From Mangrovicoccus sp. HB161399 (lineage in GTDB: Bacteria > Pseudomonadota > Alphaproteobacteria > Rhodobacterales > Rhodobacteraceae): a DNA stretch of 32,758 nt. The notes below the pieces were generated by a model, which saw only the letters and a program-made list of their open reading frames with translations, did not search any database and was not told the origin of the DNA. The stretch spans positions 1-32,758 of the forward strand of contig NZ_JAATVU010000066.1 in NCBI RefSeq assembly GCF_013184745.1, written 5' to 3'. Shown here piece by piece: positions 15,479 to 24,670 of the stretch (the first letter of the stretch is position 1; each line of letters begins with the position of its first letter). The translations under genes and the position numbers were made by a program.

Positions 15479-15623
15479 GGCTACTCCTCGCTGGAAATCC
15501 GGGATTTGCCTACGCCATGGCGCCCGCCGCAACAAGGCCCGGGCCTTCATCACTTGGTACGGGATGCGCTGGGTCATGCGGCAGATGCACACGCATGACG
15601 GGAATGTGATCCGTCGGGCCCGC

Positions 15624-16793
15624 TCAGTCGCGGGTCACGTCGAGGCGGTAGAGCCAGTCGAACTGCCTCAGCGCCAGCCCGGGTTTCACCCGGTCGCCGA
15701 GTCCCAGGCCCAGATGCGCGAGCTGGCGCAGGCCGGGAACCCCCAGATGGTAGAGCATCGCGTTGCGGTCCGCCGCCGCGACGATGCGGCGGCAGCGCGC
15801 CTTGCGCCGCGCCTCGTAGAGCGCCAGCCCGGCCTCCACCCCGTCGCTGCCCGCCAGGCTGTCGCCCAGCACCCAGGCGTCCTCCAGCGCCATCACCGCG
15901 CCCTGCGCCATGAAGGGCAGCGTCGCATGCGCGGCATCCCCCAACAGCGCCACCCGTCCCCTGGCCCAGCGGCGCGCGACCGGACGGCGGAACAGCCCCC
16001 AGAGATGGGCGGTCTGCACCTGCTCCAGCTCGGCGCGGATATCCGCCGGGAAGCGCGCGAAGGCGGCGCGCAGGTTTTCTGGATCGTCCTCGTGGCTCCA
16101 GCCGTCCTCGGCCCAGGCGGCGCGCTCCAGCACGGCGACGATGTTGATCAGCCGCCCGCCGCGCAGCGGATAGCGCACCAGGTGGCGGCCCGGCCCCAGC
16201 ACCAGCTGCACCTCGGGCAGCGCGGTGCCGTCGCCCGGCACCAGCGCGCGCCAGGCGACCTGGCGGCGGAAGGCCGGCTCGGGTGCCGGGTCGACCAGCG
16301 GCCGGATGCGCGAGCGCACCCCGTCCGCGGCGATCACCACGCCCGCGCGCAGCACGCGGCCGTCGGCCAGCTCCACGCCGGTCCGGCCGTCCCCGGCCAG
16401 CCCGGTCACCTCTGCCCCGGTCTCGATCCGCACCCCGGCCGACACGGCGGCGGCGCGCAGCGCCTCCAGCAGGTCGGCGCGATGCACCATCAGCCAGGGA
16501 TGGCCGAATTTCGCTCCGGCCACGTCCATGCGCAGCACCTCGCGCCCGCGCGCGTGGTCGCGCATGCGCAGCGCGGACAAAGGTGTCCCGATTTTCGGAA
16601 TTGCGGGACCCAGCCCCATGGCCTCCAGCACCGCGGTGCCGTTCGGGCTGACCTGCAGCCCGGCCCCGACCTCGGCAAGGTCGGGGGCCTGTTCCAGAAC
16701 GGTGACGGAGGCCCCCCGCTGCGCCAGCGAAAGCGCAGCGGCGAGTCCTCCGATTCCTGCTCCGGCCACGATGGCCTGGCGGCCGATCAGCAT
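15624..16793 (-). CDS. FAD-dependent aromatic monooxygenase (salicylate hydroxylase-like)
   Basis: A 389-aa class A flavoprotein monooxygenase. The dinucleotide fold GAGIGGLAAAL is at residues 11-21, the DG motif VIAADGVRSRIR is about 155-166, and the FAD-ribityl motif ALLGDAAHATLPFMAQGAVMALEDA is about 284-310. FRRQVAWRALVP is typical of salicylate and 3-hydroxybenzoate hydroxylase-like members. It would use NAD(P)H and O2 to hydroxylate an aromatic substrate, but no aromatic pathway genes surround it. Its start is 48 nt from the dksA stop on the same strand, so it could be in the dksA transcript. Confidence 0.86.
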   Translation of the reverse strand: MLIGRQAIVAGAGIGGLAAALSLAQRGASVTVLEQAPDLAEVGAGLQVSPNGTAVLEAMGLGPAIPKIGTPLSALRMRDHARGREVLRMDVAGAKFGHPWLMVHRADLLEALRAAAVSAGVRIETGAEVTGLAGDGRTGVELADGRVLRAGVVIAADGVRSRIRPLVDPAPEPAFRRQVAWRALVPGDGTALPEVQLVLGPGRHLVRYPLRGGRLINIVAVLERAAWAEDGWSHEDDPENLRAAFARFPADIRAELEQVQTAHLWGLFRRPVARRWARGRVALLGDAAHATLPFMAQGAVMALEDAWVLGDSLAGSDGVEAGLALYEARRKARCRRIVAAADRNAMLYHLGVPGLRQLAHLGLGLGDRVKPGLALRQFDWLYRLDVTRD

Positions 16794-16841
16794 GTCTTCA
16801 CTGCCGCGGACGGCCCTCTGCCAGTGCCCATCGCCGGTGCG

Positions 16842-17264
16842 TCAGTCGTCCCGATGCACCTTCTCGCGGCGTTCGTGCCGCTCCTGCGCCTCGAGGCTGA
16901 GCGTCGCGATCGGACGCGCGTCGAGCCGCTTCAGCGAGATCGGTTCCCCGGTGGCCTCGCAATAGCCGTATTCGCCGTCCTCGATGCGCCTGAGCGCCGC
17001 GTCGATCTTGGCGACCAGCTTGCGCTGGCGGTCGCGGGTCCGCAGTTCCAGCGCACGGTCCGTCTCTTCCGACGCGCGGTCGGCAATGTCCGGAATGTTC
17101 CGCGTGCTCTCCTGGAGCCCTTCGATCGTGTCCCTGCTGTCCGCCAGAAGCTCGGCCTTCCAAGCATTGAGCTTGCGACGGAAATATTCCAGCTGGCGAT
17201 CGTTCATGAACGGCTCGTCCTCGGCGGGACGATAGTCGTCAGGAAGAAATGTTTCGGCCTTCAT
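16842..17264 (-). CDS. dksA: DksA/TraR-family transcription factor, single-Cys zinc-finger type
   Basis: A 140-aa RNA polymerase secondary-channel regulator that works with ppGpp. The N-terminus MKAETFLPDDYRPAEDEPFMN and the coiled coil with DIADRASEETDRALELRTRDRQRKL match alphaproteobacterial DksA. The acidic tip residues (DIADRASEETDRA) are kept. The finger region reads GEYGYCEATGEPISLKRLDARP, with one cysteine instead of four, as in the functional Rhodobacter sphaeroides protein. ATG 17264 is chosen. An upstream ATG at 17315 adds 17 codons with poor GC3 bias (AAA, CAA, CAT, TTG), although it does have GGGAGG before it. Confidence 0.88.
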   Translation of the reverse strand: MKAETFLPDDYRPAEDEPFMNDRQLEYFRRKLNAWKAELLADSRDTIEGLQESTRNIPDIADRASEETDRALELRTRDRQRKLVAKIDAALRRIEDGEYGYCEATGEPISLKRLDARPIATLSLEAQERHERREKVHRDD

Positions 17265-17381
17265 CACTGCTCCCAAATCATGGCCGGCTGCCGTTGGGTT
17301 TTTTTGATCCGACATCCGATGCCCTCCCGCGCGCGGCTGTAGCGCAATCAGCCGCGATTGTCACGGTCAAACAGGGGGTGC

Positions 17382-17409
17382 TTGAACCTGTCGCAGGGAG
17401 TGCTAGGCT
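17382..17409 (+). promoter_or_regulatory. Promoter candidate of the MoxR gene
   Basis: TTGAAC (17382-17387) and TAGGCT (17404-17409) are separated by 16 bp, about 45 nt upstream of the MoxR start. The divergent dksA gene begins just to the left, so this 190-bp gap must serve both directions. Assignment is by eye. Confidence 0.45.
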
Positions 17410-17454
17410 TTCGCTGCAAGGCAGCATCCGCCGCTTTACCGGGAGTTAGACGAC

Positions 17455-18297
<843 letters not shown>

Positions 18298-18380
18298 GCC
18301 CGCTGGCGGGGCTTTGCCTGAGGCAATCCATGCCGTAAGGTCATCCGGCCGGATGCGGGGACCGGCAGAGGGGGACCGCC

Positions 18381-19013
18381 ATGACCTTCCGTCCGGAAGA
18401 GACCGTTAGAACGCGCGCGCGCCTGCGCGAGATCATTCCCGAACAGGACTCGGTCCGGGTGCTGCAGAAGGATCTGGACCGGCTGAACCGCGTGGCGCGG
18501 GACTTCATCGCCCTCTCCCCCTTCCTCGTGCTCGCCACCTCGGGACGGCGCGGCCGCGTCTCGGTCTCGCCGCGCGGCGACCGGCCCGGCTTCGTGGAGG
18601 TCCATGACGACCGGACGCTGCTGATCCCCGACCGGCTTGGCAACCAGCGGCTCGACTGCTTCGAGAACATCCTCGACGATCCGCGTGTCGGGCTGATCTT
18701 CCTCGTGCCCGGCCATCCCGAGACCCTGCGCATCTCCGGCACCGCAGCGATCGTCCGCGATTCCGCGGCGCAGGCGCGGCTGGCGCATGGCGGACGGGAA
18801 CCCGCGCTGATCCTGGCGGTGCGGGCCGAACAGGTCTTCATGCACTGCGCCAAGGCCTTCCTGCGCTCCCGGCTGTGGCAGGCGGAGACATGGCCCGCCC
18901 GACGAACCGCGCCGAGCCTGGCGCAATGGGTGTCCGAAGCCGTGCCCTCCGAGCTGACCGAGGCCGAGATCCAGGAAATCCACGACGAGGACGCCGCCAC
19001 CCGGCTCTATTGA
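18381..19013 (+). CDS. FMN-binding PPOX-type flavoprotein (MSMEG_1061-like)
   Basis: A 210-aa split-barrel flavoprotein. The core FLVLATSGRRGRVSVSPRGDRPGFVEVHDDRTLLIPDRLGNQRLDCFENILDDPRVGLIFLVPG is split here only for description; it shows the SPRGD/PGF and IPDRxGN motifs of the pyridoxamine-phosphate-oxidase-like MSMEG_1061 family. The expected role is FMN-dependent redox chemistry or detoxification; substrate unknown. It starts about 80 nt after the MoxR stop. Confidence 0.82.
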   Translation: MTFRPEETVRTRARLREIIPEQDSVRVLQKDLDRLNRVARDFIALSPFLVLATSGRRGRVSVSPRGDRPGFVEVHDDRTLLIPDRLGNQRLDCFENILDDPRVGLIFLVPGHPETLRISGTAAIVRDSAAQARLAHGGREPALILAVRAEQVFMHCAKAFLRSRLWQAETWPARRTAPSLAQWVSEAVPSELTEAEIQEIHDEDAATRLY

Positions 19014-19077
19014 ACGGCGCCGCGGAATTTTGACCGCCGGGCCCGGAACCGCGGCGGCCGCGCGGCGTTCCCCGGAC

Positions 19078-19692
19078 ATGGACAGCAGCACCCCCAGAAC
19101 CGGCCCCGAAGCCGTTCCCGAACTCGTCGACCGGCTCGACCGGCTGGCCGGGGAGCGCAAGGAGGTCTCCATGGGCCGCCTGATAGAGGAGATCGGAGCC
19201 CAGGGGCACGCGCCGCTTCTGATGGTGGTCGCCCTCCTGATGATCCTGCCGCTGGGCATGGTTCCCGGCATCGGCGGCGCGCTCGGCGCCATTGCCGCGG
19301 CAATCGGGCTGCAGATGCTGCTGGGCCGCGGCAGCGTCTGGGCGCCGGGCTTCCTGCGGCGGCGGACCTTGCCCGCGGACCGGCTGAAGGGCGCGGCGCG
19401 GCGCCTGCGCCCGGCCTCGCGCTGGATGCGCCGCCATCTCCATGTCCGGTTCGAGGCGCTGTCCGCCGGGCGGCTGTCGCTGTCGCTGATCGCGCTGGTG
19501 CTGATCGCAGCGGGCGGCTCGCTGATCGTCCTGGGCGCGATTCCCGTGGCGACGCCGCTGATCGGCCTGCCGGTCGCCCTGTTCGCCGCCGGAATCCTTG
19601 CGCGCGACGGCGCCGTGGTGGCAGGCGGCTGGGCGGCGCTGGCAGTCTCGGCCGCGGTGCTCGGCTTTGCGTCCCGGCAGCTTGCCGGCTGA
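19078..19692 (+). CDS. ExoD-family membrane protein
   Basis: A 204-aa inner-membrane protein with three to four hydrophobic segments (about 42-65, 68-85, 138-158 and 160-195). It carries the ExoD features: an N-terminal GRLIEEIGAQGHAPLLMVVALLMILP run and a C-terminal membrane pair with a GLPVALFAAGIL stretch. ExoD proteins are linked to exopolysaccharide production and alkaline tolerance in rhizobia. ATG 19078 is used; TTG at 19030 is an upstream alternative. The ribosome binding site is weak at both. Confidence 0.82.
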   Translation: MDSSTPRTGPEAVPELVDRLDRLAGERKEVSMGRLIEEIGAQGHAPLLMVVALLMILPLGMVPGIGGALGAIAAAIGLQMLLGRGSVWAPGFLRRRTLPADRLKGAARRLRPASRWMRRHLHVRFEALSAGRLSLSLIALVLIAAGGSLIVLGAIPVATPLIGLPVALFAAGILARDGAVVAGGWAALAVSAAVLGFASRQLAG

Positions 19693-19806
19693 GCAGACGC
19701 TGTGCATCCGGGCCACCCGCGGCCGGGAAAACCGCGCTGCCGGGCAATCGCTGTTTCTTTCGCGCCCGCGCTCGCCTATGGGTTGGACGAGCAGCAAGAC
19801 GCAAGA

Positions 19807-20259
19807 ATGTCCATGACCCTGACCGTTCGCCCCCTCGCCTCCGGGGACCGTCCCGACTGGGACCGGCTCTGGACCGCCTATCTGGCGTTCTATGGAACCA
19901 CCCGGCCGAAGGAGGTCTTCGACGCCACCTTCGCGCGGCTGCTCGGCGACGCGCCGCAGCACGGGCTGATCGCCCTGAGCGGCGGCCAGCCCGCCGGCCT
20001 CGTCCACTACCTGTACCACGCGCATAACTGGCACATCGCGCCGGTCTGCTACCTGCAGGATCTCTACGCCGATCCGGAGGTCCGCGGACAGGGCGTCGGG
20101 CGCGCGCTGATCGAGGCGGTCTATGCCGCCGCCGACGCGGCCGGGGCGGCCGACACCTACTGGATGACGCAGGAGTCCAACGCCACCGCGCGGCAGCTCT
20201 ACGACCGGATCGGCCAGGTCACCCCCTTCATCAAGTACAGCCGCGGGCCGAAGGCATGA
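19807..20259 (+). CDS. GNAT-family N-acetyltransferase
   Basis: A 150-aa GNAT acetyltransferase using acetyl-CoA. Motif A is LQDLYADPEVRGQGVGRALIEAVYAAA, with the pyrophosphate-binding RGQGVG at about residues 96-101. Motif B is NATARQLYDRIGQV. Acceptor substrate is unknown. ATG 19807 (with ATG 19813 two codons later) gives the usual N-terminus LTVRPL. Its stop overlaps the next start in an ATGA, so it is translationally coupled to the lipoprotein gene. Confidence 0.87.
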   Translation: MSMTLTVRPLASGDRPDWDRLWTAYLAFYGTTRPKEVFDATFARLLGDAPQHGLIALSGGQPAGLVHYLYHAHNWHIAPVCYLQDLYADPEVRGQGVGRALIEAVYAAADAAGAADTYWMTQESNATARQLYDRIGQVTPFIKYSRGPKA

Positions 20260-21599
20260 GGGCGCTGCCGCTTCTCGCCGTCCTGGCCGCGCTCGCAGGC
20301 TGCGCCGCGACGCCACATGCCCCGCCCCAGCCCGCCGGCACGCCGCTGCCCCTGCCCAAGGCGATGAGCTTCGGCGCCACCGACGTGCAGCCGCCGCAGC
20401 GCGCCAATTCGGACATGGCGCGGGATTTCCTGGACCTGTCCTTCAATCTCGAAAGCGGCCAGCACCTGACGGTCTTCACCCGCTTCGAGGACCCGATCAC
20501 CGTGGCCGTCACCGGGATCAGGAGCCCGGCGCTGGAGAAGGAGCTGCGGCGGCTGATCCACCGGCTCTCGAGCGAGGCGGGTCTCGACATCCGCCGCACC
20601 GCCGATCCCGCCACCGCCTCGGTCACGATCGAGGGCGTCACCACCCGCGACATGCAGCGCACCGTCCCCGAGGCGGCCTGCTTCGTCCTGCCGACCCGGG
20701 TCAGCTGGGACGAATTCCGCAAGACGCCGCGCAGCCCCGACTATTCCTGGACCCGGCTGACCGAGCGCAAGGCAGTCTCGGCCTTCGTGCCGGTCGACAC
20801 CTCGCAGCAGGAGATCCGCGACTGCCTGCACGAGGAGATCGCGCAGGGGCTGGGCCCGCTCAACGACCTGTTCCGGCTGGGCGACTCGGTCTTCAACGAC
20901 GACAACCTCAACCCGATCCTTACCGGGTTCGACATGCTGATGCTGCGCGCCACCTACCATCCGGCGCTGCATTCGGGGATGAGCGAGGCGCAGGTGGCGG
21001 CCAAGCTGCCTTCGATCCTCGCCGCGCTGAACCCGCGCGGCCAGTCGATCCCGGCCCGCGGCATCCGGCCCTCGACCGAAAGCTGGCTGCGCGACATTTC
21101 CCGCTCGCTCAGCCCCGGGGCCACGTCGACCCGCCGCTCGGCGGCCAAGCGCGCGACGCTGGAATCGGCGCAATGGGCGGATGTGCGCACCGGCTTCAGC
21201 CTGTTCACGCTGGGACGGCTCAGCATCGCCCGCGACGGCGAGGCCGCGCTGCAGGCCTTCATCGCGGCGCAGGAGATCTTCGGGAAGCGGCCCGAGACCC
21301 AGGTCCATGCCGCCCAGGCCGGGTTCCAGATCGCCGCCTTCGCGCTGAGCTCGGGCCAGTGGGACATCGCCATCGGGCTGTGCGACCGCTACGCCCCGGC
21401 GGCGCGGCGCCACGAGGATGCCGCGCTGCTGTCGGATCTGGAGCTGGCCAAGTCGGCAGCCCTGGCCGCCAAGGGCCGGCCCGATCCGGCGCTGCGCCAG
21501 GAAGCCATCGGCTGGGGAGTCTACGCCTTCGGCAGCACCGCGCGCGCCACCGAGCGCGCCGAGGAAATCGAGTCCCTGGCCAGCCGCCAGGGCGTGTGA
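20256..21599 (+). CDS. DUF2927 lipoprotein
   Basis: A 447-aa protein with a type II signal and lipobox (LLAVLAALAGC, lipid-modified Cys about residue 16). The first half (about 45-240) carries the DUF2927 pattern, including DMARDFLDLSFNLESGQ, LTVFTRFEDPITV and REIRDCLHEEIAQGLGPLNDLF-like segments, with a HEE(x)2Q motif resembling a metallopeptidase site. The second half (about 300-440) looks like a helical repeat region. It is anchored to a membrane, probably outer. Function unknown. The gene is coupled to the GNAT gene upstream. Confidence 0.84.
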   Translation: MRALPLLAVLAALAGCAATPHAPPQPAGTPLPLPKAMSFGATDVQPPQRANSDMARDFLDLSFNLESGQHLTVFTRFEDPITVAVTGIRSPALEKELRRLIHRLSSEAGLDIRRTADPATASVTIEGVTTRDMQRTVPEAACFVLPTRVSWDEFRKTPRSPDYSWTRLTERKAVSAFVPVDTSQQEIRDCLHEEIAQGLGPLNDLFRLGDSVFNDDNLNPILTGFDMLMLRATYHPALHSGMSEAQVAAKLPSILAALNPRGQSIPARGIRPSTESWLRDISRSLSPGATSTRRSAAKRATLESAQWADVRTGFSLFTLGRLSIARDGEAALQAFIAAQEIFGKRPETQVHAAQAGFQIAAFALSSGQWDIAIGLCDRYAPAARRHEDAALLSDLELAKSAALAAKGRPDPALRQEAIGWGVYAFGSTARATERAEEIESLASRQGV

Positions 21600-21609
21600 G
21601 GAGACCAGC

Positions 21610-21774
21610 GTGATCGTCATAGTCACGACCCTTGCGGGAGCCGCCTGGGGCGGTTTCCTGGCCCGCCGCCGGGGCGGCAACCGCTACGACATCGCGCAAT
21701 ATGCGGTCGTCTTCGCCATCATCGGCGGGCTGATCGGGCTGATTGCCGCAATCTGGCTGCAGCGGGCGGGCTGA
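21610..21774 (+). CDS. Conserved 54-aa two-helix membrane protein
   Basis: A GTG-started frame with GAGGAG about 7 nt upstream. It encodes two hydrophobic segments (about residues 1-17 and 30-48), with an ARRRGGNRYDIAQYA connector. I recall very similar small proteins downstream of DUF2927 genes in Rhodobacteraceae. It starts 10 nt after the DUF2927 stop, consistent with one transcript. Function unknown. Confidence 0.75.
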   Translation: MIVIVTTLAGAAWGGFLARRRGGNRYDIAQYAVVFAIIGGLIGLIAAIWLQRAG

Positions 21775-21822
21775 GCCCCCACGGGAGTGGCAATGCCGCC
21801 CCGCCGGAGCTATCTTCCGCCC

Positions 21823-23007
21823 ATGTTCCTGCCGTTCTTCGAAAACCTGCGGAAAGCCGGCGTCCCGGTTTCCCTTCGCGAATATCTCGCCTTCCTCGAA
21901 GCCATGAGGACCGGCCTCGTCACCTATGACGTGGACGGCTTCTACTATCTCGCCCGCGCCGCCATGGTGAAGGACGAGCGCAATCTCGACCGCTTCGACC
22001 GCGCCTTCGCTGCCACCTTCGAAGGTCTGGAGGCGATCAGCTTCGAGGAGATGATCGAGGCCGTCGAGATCCCCGAGGAGTGGCTGCGCAAGATGGCGGA
22101 GAAGCACCTCTCGGACGAGGAGAAGGCCGAGATCGAGGCATTGGGCGGCTTCGACAAGCTGATGGAGACGCTGAAGAAGCGGCTCGAGGAGCAGAAGGAG
22201 CGCCACCAGGGCGGCAACAAGTGGATCGGCACCGGGGGCACCTCGCCCTTCGGCGCCTATGGCTACAATCCCGAAGGCATCCGCATCGGCCAGAAGGAAA
22301 GCCGCCACCGCAAGGCGGTCAAGGTCTGGGACAAGCGCGAATTCCGCAATCTCGACGACAGCGTCGAGCTGGGCACGCGCAACATCAAGGTCGCGCTGAA
22401 GCGGCTGCGCCAATGGGCGCGCTCGGGCGCGCATGAGGAGCTGGATCTCGACGGCACGATCCGCGCCACCGCCGAGCACGGCTATCTCGACGTCAAGACC
22501 CGGCCCGAACGGCACAATGCGGTCAAGGTGCTGCTGTTCTTCGATATCGGCGGCTCGATGGACGACCATATCAAGGTGGTCGAGGAGCTGTTCTCGGCCG
22601 CCCGTTCCGAGTTCAAGCACCTGGAGCACTACTACTTCCACAACTGCCTCTACGAGGGCGTGTGGCGCGACAACTCCCGGCGCTGGACCGAGCAGATCCC
22701 GACCTGGGACGTGCTGCACACCTACGGACACGACTACAAGTGCATCTTCGTCGGCGACGCCTCGATGTCGCCCTACGAGGTACTCTATCCCGGCGGCGCC
22801 AACGAGCACTGGAACGAGGAAGCCGGCGAGGTCTGGCTGCGCCGCGCGATGGAGCAATGGCCCGACTGCCTCTGGCTGAACCCGGTGCCCGAGCGACACT
22901 GGCCTTATACCCAGTCGATCGGACTGATACGGGAGCTCTTCGGCGAGCGGATGGTGCCGATGACGCTGGAAGGGATCGACCGCGGCATGCGGCTGCTCGG
23001 ACGATAG
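21823..23007 (+). CDS. CoxE-like VWA-domain protein (MoxR partner)
   Basis: A 394-aa cytoplasmic protein of the CoxE-like VWA class. The N-terminus MFLPFFENLRKAGVPVSLREYL is typical. A charged helical region (about 75-125) precedes the VWA domain (about 210-390). The metal-site motif reads DIGGSMDD, where the first serine of DxSxS is replaced by glycine, as in much of this branch. A later YGHDYKCIFVGDASMSPYEV completes the domain. These proteins act with MoxR ATPases in maturing enzymes. ATG 21823 matches the family; ATG 21793 with GGGAG nearby is an alternative that adds 10 residues. Confidence 0.87.
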   Translation: MFLPFFENLRKAGVPVSLREYLAFLEAMRTGLVTYDVDGFYYLARAAMVKDERNLDRFDRAFAATFEGLEAISFEEMIEAVEIPEEWLRKMAEKHLSDEEKAEIEALGGFDKLMETLKKRLEEQKERHQGGNKWIGTGGTSPFGAYGYNPEGIRIGQKESRHRKAVKVWDKREFRNLDDSVELGTRNIKVALKRLRQWARSGAHEELDLDGTIRATAEHGYLDVKTRPERHNAVKVLLFFDIGGSMDDHIKVVEELFSAARSEFKHLEHYYFHNCLYEGVWRDNSRRWTEQIPTWDVLHTYGHDYKCIFVGDASMSPYEVLYPGGANEHWNEEAGEVWLRRAMEQWPDCLWLNPVPERHWPYTQSIGLIRELFGERMVPMTLEGIDRGMRLLGR

Positions 23008-23026
23008 CCGCCCCGCGCGCACCGAA

Positions 23027-23045
23027 CCGCGGGTTTTTTCCGCGG
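23027..23045 (+). terminator. CCGCGG hairpin with a T6 loop after the VWA gene
   Basis: CCGCGG (23027-23032) and CCGCGG (23040-23045) are self-complementary arms, with GTTTTTT in the loop, 20 nt past the VWA stop. The T-run is in the loop rather than after the stem, so this is not a textbook terminator. Confidence 0.35.
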
Positions 23046-23265
23046 CCGGATGTGCAGGATCCGAAAATTGGCGTCCCATTCGGAAACATTTGCAGTCTGT
23101 GCAAGCAAAACACCCTAGAATGCTTGACAGAATCAGTTGAGGCGGCCCCGGAGAAAACTTCGGACCAATTCACGTGTTTCGGCAGCGGCGGAGCGAATTT
23201 GCCCATTCCGCAGGCAATCCGTGGCGCACCGCGTTCCGGAGCCCGTGAAGTTCGACGAGGATCGC

Positions 23266-23329
23266 GAAAATATCGATAATAAATGTATCGATTCATTCAT
23301 TTGATTGATTAAATTGGATTTTTTCCAAT
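23266..23329. promoter_or_regulatory. AT-rich regulatory-looking island (about 22% GC)
   Basis: By hand count 14 of 64 bases are G or C, in a region otherwise well above 60%. It contains two TATCGAT words 15 bp apart (23271-23277 and 23286-23292), an ATTCATTCATTTGATTGAT run, and a small inverted repeat ATTGGA/TCCAAT (23313-23318, 23324-23329). It may be a control region for the downstream GAF gene or a foreign scrap. Confidence 0.4.
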
Positions 23330-23457
23330 GTCTTCCGTTGCGTGCCCTGCATTGCCCGGCGGGAATTCCCGCACGCGGAGCATCGTACCCCATCGCGGCA
23401 CCTGCGGCATGCGGAGCTCCGGCTTGACGGACCGGGCCATCGCCGTACCGTGGCAAC

Positions 23458-23934
23458 ATGCGTGGAAAGACACTGACCAGCCTTGCGGTCCTCATGGAAA
23501 ATGCTCTTGCCGATCTGCGGGCCGACTGCATCGCCTTGGCAATACCCTCGCCGCTCCCGGGCTGCGTTCTCGTGCTGGCCCGCGGGAAAAGCTTCCCCGA
23601 TGCGCCCGAACTGGTGCCGGTCTCGTCGACCGGCAGCAGCCTGTGTCAGAGGGTCATTCAATCGGGACAGGACGTGCAGGCGCATATCGGCACCGGGTCG
23701 GCGCGCTGCGGACTGATGGCCGCGGAGGAACTGACCTCGTATTGCGGCACCCCGATCCTCGCTCCCGGCGACGGCGAGGTTCTGGCCGCCGTCTCGGCGA
23801 TGACCCGGATGTCGCGGATCTGGTCGCGCGACGACACCAGCCGCCTGCATGCGCTGGCCCGCGCGCTGGCCAGCCACGGCCTCCCGGGCTGGGCCAGCGC
23901 CGGTCCGCGGCGGCTGGGCGACTCGCGGCGCTGA
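23458..23934 (+). CDS. Small single GAF-domain protein
   Basis: A 158-aa soluble protein consisting essentially of one GAF domain. The pattern LVPVSSTGSSLCQRVIQSGQ, an ELTSYCGTPILAPGDGEVLAAVSAMT block and a final helical RLHALARALASH fit the fold. Two cysteines (about 63 and 99) could respond to redox or bind a ligand. No output domain is attached, so it would act by protein contact. No strong ribosome binding site precedes ATG 23458; ATG 23494 is an alternative. Confidence 0.65.
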   Translation: MRGKTLTSLAVLMENALADLRADCIALAIPSPLPGCVLVLARGKSFPDAPELVPVSSTGSSLCQRVIQSGQDVQAHIGTGSARCGLMAAEELTSYCGTPILAPGDGEVLAAVSAMTRMSRIWSRDDTSRLHALARALASHGLPGWASAGPRRLGDSRR

Positions 23935-23980
23935 GCGCGGGCATCTTGCCCGCGGCCCGCCGGATCGCCATATCTGCAGG

Positions 23981-24670
23981 ATGCTGAAGCTCGCGCCCAT
24001 CCTCGCCGCAGTCCTCTACGGCATCGCCTACTACATGTTCTCGGCCTGGCGCACCCGCCAGCAGCTGGACCAGCGCTCTGCCGAGCTGGCCGATGCGCAG
24101 CTGACCCGCGTGCTGGAGCCGATGGCCGAGGCGCTCGAGGTGCCGCGGATCCCGGTCTACCTGTACGAGATCGAGCCGGTGAACGGGCTGGCCGCGCCGG
24201 ACGGGCGGATCTTTCTGACCCGCGGCTTCTACAACCGCTTCCGCCAGGGCGATGTCTCCGCCGAGGAACTGGCCTCCGTCGTCGCGCACGAGCTGGGACA
24301 TGTGGCGCTCGGCCATTCGCGGCGGCGGATGATCGACTTTTCCGGGCAGAACGCGATCCGCGTGGCCAGCGCCATGGTGCTGTCGCGGATCATCCCGGGC
24401 TTCGGCCCGGCCATTGCCAACCTGCTGACCGGCATGCTGGCCGCGCGGCTGTCGCGGCAGGACGAGTACGAGGCCGACGCCTATGCCGCCGCTCTGCTGA
24501 CCCGCGCCGGGATCGGGACGGAGCCGCAGAAGGCGCTGTTCCGCAAGCTGGAGGCGCTGACCCAGGGCGGCACCCCCGCCCCGGCCTGGTTCCTCAGCCA
24601 CCCGAAGACGGCCGAGCGGATCGCGGCGATCGAAACGCTCGAACGCCGCTGGCAGCCTCAGGCCAGGTAG
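23981..24670 (+). CDS. M48-family zinc metallopeptidase, membrane anchored
   Basis: A 229-aa peptidase with an N-terminal membrane helix (about residues 3-20). The zinc motif is [13 protein letters not shown] (His103, Glu104, His107), and the third ligand is in [15 protein letters not shown]-terminal SHPKTAERI motif is typical of M48 proteins. It is probably a periplasm-facing quality-control protease. ATG 23981 gives the membrane anchor. Its last 13 nt overlap the convergent rppH gene. Confidence 0.88.
   Translation: MLKLAPILAAVLYGIAYYMFSAWRTRQQLDQRSAELADAQLTRVLEPMAEALEVPRIPVYLYEIEPVNGLAAPDGRIFLTRGFYNRFRQGDVSAEELASVVAHELGHVALGHSRRRMIDFSGQNAIRVASAMVLSRIIPGFGPAIANLLTGMLAARLSRQDEYEADAYAAALLTRAGIGTEPQKALFRKLEALTQGGTPAPAWFLSHPKTAERIAAIETLERRWQPQAR

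Larger units (their letters stand above)
23008..23457. other. 450-bp intergenic region with an AT-rich core
   Basis: No gene is supported here. Frames on both strands are short, have no family resemblance and poor codon bias. It contains a 6-bp CCGCGG hairpin right after the VWA gene and a 64-bp AT-rich stretch. Two TTGAC-like hexamers are present, TTGACA at about 23123 and TTGACG at about 23423. The second is a possible -35 box for the GAF gene, but no good -10 follows. Confidence 0.55.

Noticed and set aside
13712-15598. 628-codon open frame opposite the ABC exporter
   Set aside because: Antisense of a gene with intact Walker and signature motifs; no ribosome binding site or recognisable domain.
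15459-17342. 627-codon plus-strand frame across the monooxygenase and dksA genes
   Set aside because: Spans two well-supported minus-strand genes and their intergenic gap, which a real gene would not.
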